Part shown: piece after piece, positions 43,646 to 50,589 of the stretch
Position numbering within the stretch: the first letter of the stretch is position 1
Layout of the letters: each line of letters opens with the position of its first letter
The notes under the pieces: generated by a model
Databases searched by the model: none
What the model saw: the letters and a program-made list of their open reading frames with translations, nothing else
Told to the model about the DNA's origin: nothing
Assembly (NCBI RefSeq): GCF_965262965.1
Contig: NZ_OZ253573.1
Location: forward strand, 1,116,001-1,180,000
Length of the DNA stretch: 64,000 bases
Direction of reading: 5' to 3'
Source of the DNA: Poriferisodalis sp965262965
GTDB taxonomy: Bacteria > Actinomycetota > Acidimicrobiia > Acidimicrobiales > Poriferisodalaceae
Program-made: the position numbers and the translations under genes

Positions 43646-45166
43646 TCACGATCGCGGCGCAGACGCGTGCACCATGCGGCCTTCAGTGCGGCAGGTGGTC
43701 TTTGCAGTCGCCAGCCAGTCGACGTCGGGTATCGGGCGGGCGGTAACCAGATCTTCGGCGAACGCGGCTTCGAGCGCTGCGGCAATCCCGAGCAGGCGCC
43801 GGTCGCTGTAGCTCGGGCCCACAAGCTGCAGTCCGAACGGCGTGCGGTGGTCGTCAAGTCCGCAGGGCAGCGCCGTGGTGGGATGACCGACCACCGTGAG
43901 CGCGGCAGACAAACCGAGCCACGCCATGTAGTTGCGAACAGGTCGACCGTCGATCTCAGCGGGATACAGCTGGTGCCAGTCGAAGGGCGGCACGCTGACG
44001 CCTGGGCAGATCAGCACATCGAAGGGGTCGAACAAGGCGTCGGTGGCGCGAAACAGCTCTACTTGCCGCCTCCGTGCCTTTGCGATGTCCAGCACGGTCG
44101 TACGCAGGGCTTCGTCGTAGGTGGCGCGGATATTCGGGTTGAAGCCGCCGTCGGGGCCGGTGGCGTCGGGTTCGAACTTGTGAATGCTGCGGTGGTACTG
44201 GGTAGCGAAGATGTCCGAGCGCAGCTGCCAGTCGACATCGAGTGCGTCGCTGAGGTCGACGCTGGCTTCCTCTGCTGACCCGACGATGCCGCTCAGCCGC
44301 TCGACCCGGTCAGCGAACACCGTCCGCACGGCGTCGGAGACCAGCAACCCGCCCAGGTCAGCACTGACACCGACGCGCAGCGATGCCACATCGACTACCG
44401 GGAGATCGGCGAAGGCTGCTGCATCCAACGGGAACGCCATGGGGTCGCGGCGCGCGGCACGATCTCGGCCTGCAACCACCGACAACAACAGCGCCACATC
44501 GGCAACGGTGCGAGCCATCGGGCCCTGGACGCTGTAGTTGGTTCTCCCGATCGTGCGCTCGTCGTGGGCAACTGTGCCCGGCGTCGAGCGGTGCGCGGCA
44601 ACCCCGCAGTACGACGCCGGTATGCGCAGGCTGCCGCCATGGTCCGACCCGGTTGCAAGCGGTGCCATCCCGCACGCCAGTGCAACAGCGGAACCACCCG
44701 AGCTTCCCCCAGAGGTCAGCGACGGATCGAAGGGGTTGCCGGTGGCACCGAAGAGACGGTTGACGGTATTGGCGCCGATGCTGAGCTCTGGCGTGTTTGT
44801 CTTGCCGATGATGACGGCGTCGGCGGACCGGACCCGGGCCACGATGCCGTCGTCGGCGATTGGCACATTGTCTGCGAAAGGCACAGCGCCAAAGGTCGTG
44901 GTCAAACCTGCGGTGGCCTGAATGTCCTTGATCGCCACCGGCAAGCCTGCCAGGGGCCCCAACTCGTCGCCGCGGGCGCGGGCGTCGTCGATTGCACGAG
45001 CCGTTGCTCGCGCTGCATCGTCATCGCGGATGACGAGCGCATTCACCGCCTTGTTGGTCGCATCGGCCCGTGCAAGACACGACTCCAGCAGTTCGACGGC
45101 CGACAGCTCGGCGGTTGCCATCAACTGCCGTGCCTGGGTCGCGGTGAGATCGCAGGGTTCACCCAT
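43646..45166 (-). CDS. Amidase (amidase signature family)
   Basis: A 506-residue Ser-cisSer-Lys amidase. The catalytic Lys is in PVAIKDIQAT, and the signature GGSSGGSAVALACGM is followed by GSDHGGSLRIPASYCGV, holding the cis-Ser and nucleophile region. ATG 45166 is preferred to the frame start 30 bases upstream. It is divergent from the Baeyer-Villiger monooxygenase and convergent with the HyuA-like gene. Many substrates are possible, and GatA is unlikely without gatB/gatC nearby. Confidence 0.9.
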   Translation of the reverse strand: MGEPCDLTATQARQLMATAELSAVELLESCLARADATNKAVNALVIRDDDAARATARAIDDARARGDELGPLAGLPVAIKDIQATAGLTTTFGAVPFADNVPIADDGIVARVRSADAVIIGKTNTPELSIGANTVNRLFGATGNPFDPSLTSGGSSGGSAVALACGMAPLATGSDHGGSLRIPASYCGVAAHRSTPGTVAHDERTIGRTNYSVQGPMARTVADVALLLSVVAGRDRAARRDPMAFPLDAAAFADLPVVDVASLRVGVSADLGGLLVSDAVRTVFADRVERLSGIVGSAEEASVDLSDALDVDWQLRSDIFATQYHRSIHKFEPDATGPDGGFNPNIRATYDEALRTTVLDIAKARRRQVELFRATDALFDPFDVLICPGVSVPPFDWHQLYPAEIDGRPVRNYMAWLGLSAALTVVGHPTTALPCGLDDHRTPFGLQLVGPSYSDRRLLGIAAALEAAFAEDLVTARPIPDVDWLATAKTTCRTEGRMVHASAPRS

Positions 45167-45219
45167 CCCCCGGAGCGTGCCACAGCGGCCCGCCACAGGC
45201 TGCGCTCAGCCGCCTTCGG

Positions 45220-45225
45220 TAGTCT
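45220..45225 (+). promoter_or_regulatory. -10-like box (TAGTCT) for the monooxygenase
   Basis: TAGTCT ends 8 bases before ATG 45234. There is no ribosome site in between, which supports a leaderless transcript. Confidence 0.4.
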
Positions 45226-45233
45226 GACCGGCC

Positions 45234-46859
45234 ATGAGCAGTGGGGATGGGGCCGGCTCGAACGGCCGGGGGGCCAGCGAACGCGAGGTCGTCGTCGTCG
45301 GCGCGGGCTTTGCGGGCATGTACATGCTCCACAAGCTGCGCGGGCTCGGATTCGACACCGTCGTGCTCGAACGGGCCGACGGTGTGGGCGGCACCTGGTA
45401 CTGGAACCGCTACCCCGGCGCTCGCTGTGACGTCGAGTCGATGCAGTACTCGTACTCGTTCGATCCTGAGCTCGAGCAGGAATGGTCCTGGTCGGAGCGT
45501 TACTCCGGCCAGCCCGAGATCCTCCGATACGCCAACCACGTCGCCGAAAGGTACGACCTGCGGCGCGACATCCGATTCGGCACCACGGTCGCTCAGGTCG
45601 ACTGGGACGATGACGCCCGCCAGTGGCGGTTGCAGACCGACCGGGGCGAATACCGAGCGCGCTTCGTGGTGATGGCCACCGGCTGCCTGTCCACTGCGAA
45701 TGTTCCGCAGTTCGACGGTGCCGAGACCTTCGGCGGCCCCACCTACCACACGGGTCGCTGGCCCCATGAAGGCGTCGACTTCAGTGGACAGTCGGTCGCG
45801 GTGATCGGCACCGGGTCATCGGCCGTGCAGGCCATCCCGGTCATCGCAGCGCAATGCCGGGAGCTCACGGTCTTCCAGCGCACGCCGAACTACTCGGTCC
45901 CGGCCCGCAACGAGCCGCTCGATCCGGCCGAGCAAGCCAAGTGGAAGGCCAACTATCGCGAACTCCGGGCCAAGATGTTCGCCGAGAGCGCGGCCATGGT
46001 GCAGCGGCTGCCAGACGGCGAAGACCCCGCCAAAGAGACGGGCGACGACGAGTTCTGCCAGCGCATGGAACAACGGTGGGAGGTTGGCGGATTCACCTTC
46101 TACCGGGCCTACGGCGACATCGCCCTCGACCCCGAATCGAACGACCGGGTGGCCGAATTCGTCCGCAACAAGATCGCCGGGATCGTCCACGATCCCGAGG
46201 TGGCGGCAAAGCTCACCCCGCATAACACGATCGCCTGCAAGCGTCCGTGCCTCGACACGCACTACTACGAGACGTTCAACCAGCCCCACGTCGATCTGGT
46301 TGACGTGTCCGAGACGCCGATCGAGCGCATCTGCGAAGCCGGGGTCGTGGTCGACGGTCGGGAGTACCCCGTCGACGCGATCGTGTACGCCACCGGTTTC
46401 GACGCGATGACCGGAACACTGTTGCGCATGAACGTCACCGGGCGCGGTGGGATGCGACTCGCTGACCACTGGGACGCCGGGCCACGCACCTATCTCGGCC
46501 TCGGCGTTGCGGGCTTCCCGAACATGTTCACCGTGTCGGGACCCGGCAGCCCCTCGGTGCTGACCAACATGATCCCGTCCATCGAGCAGCACGTCGATTG
46601 GATCGCACGCTGCCTGTTGGACCTGCGCGAGCGAGGTGTCGCCACCATCGAGCCCGAACCCCATGCCGAGGCCTACTGGGTGGACTACGTCAATGCCGTT
46701 GCCGACCTGACGCTGTACCCGACGTGCAACTCGTGGTACCTGGGGGCGAACATTCCCGGCAAGACCCGGGTCTTCATGCCGCTGCCCGGTTTCCCGCCCT
46801 ACGTTGAGATCTGCGAGGACGTGGCGTCCGACGACTACCGCGGCTTCGCCCTCGTTTGA
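45234..46859 (+). CDS. Baeyer-Villiger (FAD/NADPH) monooxygenase
   Basis: A 541-residue flavoprotein that inserts oxygen next to a ketone. It has the FAD motif VVGAGFAGMYML, VGGTWYWNRYPGARCDVES, the type I Baeyer-Villiger fingerprint FGGPTYHTGRWP, and the NADPH motif VIGTGSSAVQAIPVIA. The whole set matches cyclohexanone- or phenylacetone-type enzymes. It is followed by two acyl-CoA dehydrogenases, which fits a cyclic-ketone or steroid-like breakdown route. That link is inference. Confidence 0.93.
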   Translation: MSSGDGAGSNGRGASEREVVVVGAGFAGMYMLHKLRGLGFDTVVLERADGVGGTWYWNRYPGARCDVESMQYSYSFDPELEQEWSWSERYSGQPEILRYANHVAERYDLRRDIRFGTTVAQVDWDDDARQWRLQTDRGEYRARFVVMATGCLSTANVPQFDGAETFGGPTYHTGRWPHEGVDFSGQSVAVIGTGSSAVQAIPVIAAQCRELTVFQRTPNYSVPARNEPLDPAEQAKWKANYRELRAKMFAESAAMVQRLPDGEDPAKETGDDEFCQRMEQRWEVGGFTFYRAYGDIALDPESNDRVAEFVRNKIAGIVHDPEVAAKLTPHNTIACKRPCLDTHYYETFNQPHVDLVDVSETPIERICEAGVVVDGREYPVDAIVYATGFDAMTGTLLRMNVTGRGGMRLADHWDAGPRTYLGLGVAGFPNMFTVSGPGSPSVLTNMIPSIEQHVDWIARCLLDLRERGVATIEPEPHAEAYWVDYVNAVADLTLYPTCNSWYLGANIPGKTRVFMPLPGFPPYVEICEDVASDDYRGFALV

Positions 46860-46887
46860 TCATCTCCTATCCCGCAGAGGCCTGCCG

Positions 46888-48039
46888 ATGAGATTCACGC
46901 CCACAGAGTTGACGGGCCCCGAGCTCGACCTCCAAGCGGAGGTACGCGAGTTCCTGGCGGCCGAGCTGCCGCCTGGAACCCACGAGCCCTGCCTCGGCAT
47001 GGCAGCGGACCACGACCGCGAGTTCTCGGCCAAGATGGCCGCCCGGGGCTGGGTTGGCATGGCGCTGCCGTCACGCTGGGGCGGCTCGGACCGCACCGCC
47101 GTGCAGCGCTTCATCGTGGTGGAGGAGATGCTGCGGTGGGGCGCGCCGGTGGGGCATCACTGGGTGGGCGACCGCCAGACCGGCAACGTGATCCTGAAGT
47201 TCGGTACCGACGAGCAACGCGAGCGATTCCTGCCGCCGATCTGCCGGGGCGAACTGGGCTTCTCCATCGGCATGAGCGAGCCTGACAGCGGCTCGGATCT
47301 GGCATCGGTGTCGACACGGGCCGAGCGCGCCGATGACGGCTGGATCGTCAACGGCACGAAGATCTGGACATCGAACGCACACTTGAACGACTGGTTCATA
47401 TGCCTGCTGCGGACTTCGCCGATGGAGGACGGCAACAAGCACGCCGGGCTGTCGCAGTTCCTCATCGACCTGAGCTCGCCGGGCCTTGAGATCAGCCCGA
47501 TCCCGTTCCTCGACGGGAGTCACCACTTCAACGAGGTCACGTTCCACGACGTGTACGTGCCCGACACCAACGTGGTCGGCGATCCCGGCATGGGCTGGCA
47601 CCAGAACACCGCCGAGATGGCGTATGAGCGCGGCGGCCCCGACCGGTGGCTCTCGCCGTTCTCGACGGTGGAGCAGCTGTTGCGCGAGACAGCAGGCACG
47701 CCGATGGAGGACACCGTGTCCGATTTTTTCGGCGAGCTAGCAGCGCGCTGGTGGGGCATCCGGAACCTGTCGCTGTCGGTGGCGAGGCTGATTGACGAAG
47801 GCGAGGCCCCGTCGGTGGAATCCGCGCTGGTGAAGGAGATGGGCACTCGCTACGAGCAGGAGGTCGTCGAGAAGCTTGTGCAGCTCATCGACGAGGAATA
47901 CTCGCCGGAGTCCGAGTCGCTGTTCGAGCGGATGCTGGCCCAGTGCGTGGTCACCTTCCCCGGCAACACAATCCGGGGCGGAACCATCGAGATCCTGCGC
48001 TCGGTCGCCTCGAAGGGCCTCCAGGGGCTGCCGGTATGA
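46888..48039 (+). CDS. Acyl-CoA dehydrogenase
   Basis: A 383-residue FAD enzyme that introduces an alpha,beta double bond into an acyl-CoA. It shows GWVGMALPSRWGGSDRT, GMSEPDSGSDLASVSTRA, IWTSNAHLNDWFICLLR, a substrate-binding loop near YERGGPDRWL and a C-terminal GGTIEILRSVASKGLQGLP. AGAGG precedes ATG 46888. With the next gene it resembles the paired alpha/beta FadE subunits of actinobacterial steroid catabolism. Confidence 0.92.
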   Translation: MRFTPTELTGPELDLQAEVREFLAAELPPGTHEPCLGMAADHDREFSAKMAARGWVGMALPSRWGGSDRTAVQRFIVVEEMLRWGAPVGHHWVGDRQTGNVILKFGTDEQRERFLPPICRGELGFSIGMSEPDSGSDLASVSTRAERADDGWIVNGTKIWTSNAHLNDWFICLLRTSPMEDGNKHAGLSQFLIDLSSPGLEISPIPFLDGSHHFNEVTFHDVYVPDTNVVGDPGMGWHQNTAEMAYERGGPDRWLSPFSTVEQLLRETAGTPMEDTVSDFFGELAARWWGIRNLSLSVARLIDEGEAPSVESALVKEMGTRYEQEVVEKLVQLIDEEYSPESESLFERMLAQCVVTFPGNTIRGGTIEILRSVASKGLQGLPV

Positions 48040-48136
48040 CGACAGCATCGAAGTTCCAGCGATGCGGCGCCGTGTACCAACCGTGCATCTGCCCTGCTTG
48101 CGCAGCGGTCACTCAGATTGTCGGCAGCGTGGCGCG

Positions 48137-49258
48137 ATGACGGCACATGCAGCACCCGAGCCGGTCGTCGTCGACGAACTGATCACGGAGACAGCGGACC
48201 GGCTGTTCAGCGAGCTGTGCACGCATGAAGCGGTGCAGGCTGCTGAGGACAGCGGCAGCGCACCCGGCATCTGGGATGCGTTCTGCGAGACCGGCTTCGA
48301 CCTGATCGCAGTCCCTGAGGGGGCTGGCGGATCGGGAGGCACGCTCGCTGAGGCCATCGAGGTGCTGCGCCTGGTCGGCTACCACTCGGCGCCGATTCCA
48401 GCCGCTGAGAACGGCGTCCTCGGCGGCTGGCTGCTGGCCGAGGCCGGGCTCGAGCGCCCTGACGGCCTGGTCACGGTCGTCCCGCCTCGAGCAGGCACCG
48501 ATGGCTGGTCGGGCGGCGGGGCGTGCTCGGCGAACCTCAACGGCGACGGCACCGCAACATTGACCGGCGAATCACATCGAGTGCCATGGGCACGCAGCGC
48601 AGAGATAATCGTGTGCATCTGCACTTGCGATGGGCAGGCAAACGTGGTCGCGATGCCGGCATCGGAGTGCGAGATCACGCAGCTGCCGAACATGGCCGGC
48701 GAGCCCCGCGACACGGTGCGCTTCGATGGTGTGACCGGGCGAGCGGTACCTGCGCCAGACGGCGTCAACGCTGAAGCGCTGGCTCAGCGCGGCGCCCTGT
48801 CCCGGGTGGCGCTGATGGCCGGTGCCATCGAGAAAATGTGCCAGCTCACCGTCAGTTACACCAACGAGCGAGTCCAATTCGGTCGACCGGTGGCGCGCTT
48901 CCAGGCGGTGCAACAGCACCTGGTCTGGGCCGCGCAGGATGCGGCGCTGGTGCGCATGACCGCCGAGGTCGCTGCCCGAGAGGCCACACGCGGAGACGCA
49001 CCGTTCGAGATCGCCGCCGCGAAGCTCGTCGCCAACCAGGCTGCTGCCCGGGCCACCAAGGCCTGCCACCAGGCGCACGGCGCCATGGGCATGACCCAGG
49101 AGTACCCGCTGCACCACTTCAGCCGACGGCTGTGGAGCTGGCGCAAGGAATACGGCTCCGACGCACACTGGTCGGCCGTGCTCGGCAACATGGCCACCGG
49201 CGTCGGCGCCGACGGCCTCTACCCCCTCATCACCAGCGGCACCGCAGCCCTACGGTGA
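48137..49258 (+). CDS. Acyl-CoA dehydrogenase (partner subunit type)
   Basis: A 373-residue, more divergent acyl-CoA dehydrogenase. The N-terminal helical domain includes FDLIAVPEGAGGSGGTLAEAIEVL, the middle domain lacks a clean SEPxxGSD motif, and the C-terminal domain has YTNERVQFGRPVARFQAVQQ and HGAMGMTQEYPLHHFSRRL. Loss of FAD or substrate residues in one partner is usual for heteromeric FadE pairs, so it probably works with the preceding gene, 97 bases upstream. Confidence 0.88.
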   Translation: MTAHAAPEPVVVDELITETADRLFSELCTHEAVQAAEDSGSAPGIWDAFCETGFDLIAVPEGAGGSGGTLAEAIEVLRLVGYHSAPIPAAENGVLGGWLLAEAGLERPDGLVTVVPPRAGTDGWSGGGACSANLNGDGTATLTGESHRVPWARSAEIIVCICTCDGQANVVAMPASECEITQLPNMAGEPRDTVRFDGVTGRAVPAPDGVNAEALAQRGALSRVALMAGAIEKMCQLTVSYTNERVQFGRPVARFQAVQQHLVWAAQDAALVRMTAEVAAREATRGDAPFEIAAAKLVANQAAARATKACHQAHGAMGMTQEYPLHHFSRRLWSWRKEYGSDAHWSAVLGNMATGVGADGLYPLITSGTAALR

Positions 49259-49289
49259 AGTGGTGACAGGTGTCGGCAGGGAGGTGGTT

Positions 49290-49514
49290 GTGCCGCCGAT
49301 GAATTCCGAGATCATCTTCGAGGTCAGTGATGACGAAGTCGACGGCGGATACTCCGCCCGCGCACTCGTCTATGGCATTCACACCCAAGCGGAGACGATC
49401 GAGGAGATGCGCGACAACATCCGCGAAACGGTTGAGTGCTACTTCGACGAGGCATCGACCCGTCCCAGCGTCGTCCGGTTGCACTTCGTCAGAGACGAAG
49501 TCCTGGCAATGTAA
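49290..49514 (+). CDS. Solo HicB-like antitoxin
   Basis: A small protein (74 residues from GTG 49290, or from ATG 49299) with the HicB partial RNase-H-like fold: IIFEVSDDEVDGGYSARALV, then an ETIEEMRDNIRETVECYF helix. GGGAGG lies about 6 bases before GTG 49290. A leaderless start at GTG 49263 behind TACGGT is also possible. No hicA toxin gene with its basic RNA-binding fold is present on either side, so this is an orphan at the edge of the accessory island. Confidence 0.65.
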   Translation: MPPMNSEIIFEVSDDEVDGGYSARALVYGIHTQAETIEEMRDNIRETVECYFDEASTRPSVVRLHFVRDEVLAM

Positions 49515-49588
49515 GTGCGTCGTCGCTCACCATGACCCCAGCATGGCGGAACTGCTGGATCGGCTTGATCTGTATGGGCTTGACGGGG

Positions 49589-49897
49589 TCACCCGTCAAG
49601 CTGCTCGACAAGCGAGCGCAGACTGCACGGTGGCTCTCGCTCCGCCAGTATCCAGTAGGCCCAGCCGTCAGAATGCTCATCGCCGTCAGCACGTGCAGCG
49701 CGCTGCGGCGAGTCATAACCATGTTCGTCAACGACAATCAGGGCTTCCTCGGTGATCTCGGCGATGGTGTCGCGCTCGGGGTCGGCGGGGACGAGTAGTT
49801 CGCCCGCACGTATGAGGCCTGCGTGCATCAGGTCGGTGAGGTTGACGCTCTCGGCCGTCTCCTGGTCGGGTGCCGCAGGGGTAGCGCGGCAAGCTCT
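49589..49897 (-). pseudogene. RAMA-domain C-terminal fragment
   Basis: An open frame entering from the IS30 left end and ending at 49589. It matches the RAMA domain, a small module often joined to restriction enzymes and methylases: VNLTDLMHAGLIRAGELL, then AEITEEALIVV, then DSPQRAARA and a final DGWAYW. The frame has no good start codon before 49828 except within the mobile element. It seems to be the C-terminal remains of a larger gene cut by the IS30 insertion. The matching 5' part was not found to the right of the element. Confidence 0.5.
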
Positions 49898-50433
49898 ATC
49901 GGTGGTTGCAAGTGAGTTGAGTGTAGATGTCGTGTGCTGATGCCCAGTGGTGGAGTCGGCGGGGCATGTGGTTGAGTTTGTCCTCGATGACCGAGAGCCG
50001 CAGCTGTGCGATGTCGAGGCTGGTGCCTTTGGGGAGCCATCGGCGCAGCAGTGCGTTGGTGGGTCGCTGTCACGGCGAGCGCGGCTCGCAGAAGAACACC
50101 TCGATGCCGAGCGCTGCTTCGACGTCGGCCCAGCGGGCCATCTCGCGGCCTTGGTCCCAGGTGAGGGTGCGCACGAGCGCTGCGGGCTGGCGGCCCAGCG
50201 CCGCGGTGACCGCGGCGGCGACCTGGGGCGCGCTGTAGCCGTCGGGCAGCGCCGCGGTGACCGTGTAGCGGCTGGTGCGCTCGGCGAGGGTGACCGCGGC
50301 GGTGCGGTTCGCTTTGCCGACGATGAGGTCGCGGTCCCAGTGGCCTGGCTGCGAGCGGTCCTCGACGTCGGCGGCCCGCCCCCAGCGACGACTCGATGAA
50401 CACCCGCTCATCCAAACTCAGCCTCGCAGCCAT
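49896..50433 (-). pseudogene. IS30-family transposase, internally deleted
   Basis: The start MAARLSLDERVFIESSLGAG (from 50433) is the IS30 N-terminus. The reading then jumps frame to PGHWDRDLIVGKANRTAAVT, followed by TLAERTSRYTVTAALPDGYSAPQ and LTWDQGREMARW, the DDE catalytic core. A TGA stands where family members have Trp after CEPRSP. The frame then continues as QRPTNALLRRWLPKGTSLD and on to a TAG that overlaps the left inverted repeat. Most of the N-terminal DNA-binding part and part of the NENTNG motif are missing. Confidence 0.85.
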
Positions 50434-50505
50434 ACTCGACACCTCCATCGGTCGGCTGCATATGTTGGCAACGGCCATCATGACCGTTCACTTGCAACCA
50501 CCGAT
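49898..50505. mobile_element. Decayed IS30-family element with perfect 18-bp inverted ends
   Basis: ATCGGTGGTTGCAAGTGA (49898-49915) is repeated inverted at 50488-50505 with no mismatch. Between the ends is a shortened and broken IS30 transposase on the minus strand. A full IS30 is near 1.0-1.2 kb, so about half is lost. No direct target repeat is visible at the edges. Perfect ends on a broken body mean it might still be moved by a related transposase. Confidence 0.85.
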
Positions 50506-50575
50506 GGAGTTCGCCGACCCTGAGGTTGGCCGCAGCGCGTGTCACCGTCGTCCGGAAGGTCAACCACACGGGTCC

Positions 50576-50581
50576 TACACT
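50576..50581 (+). promoter_or_regulatory. -10-like box (TACACT) for the RelE-helicase gene
   Basis: TACACT ends 8 bases before GTG 50590, matching the leaderless pattern. It supports GTG 50590 as the start. Confidence 0.4.
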
Positions 50582-50589
50582 TGCCGACC

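Noticed and set aside
49515..49588. Possible hicA toxin beside the HicB-like gene.
   Set aside because: Neither strand around the gene encodes a short basic protein with the HicA GSH motif. The plus-strand frames here look like noise.
50080..50090. TGA inside the IS30 transposase as a second selenocysteine or recoded codon.
   Set aside because: The position is a conserved Trp (TGG to TGA), and the gene also has a frameshift and deletions, so plain decay explains it.
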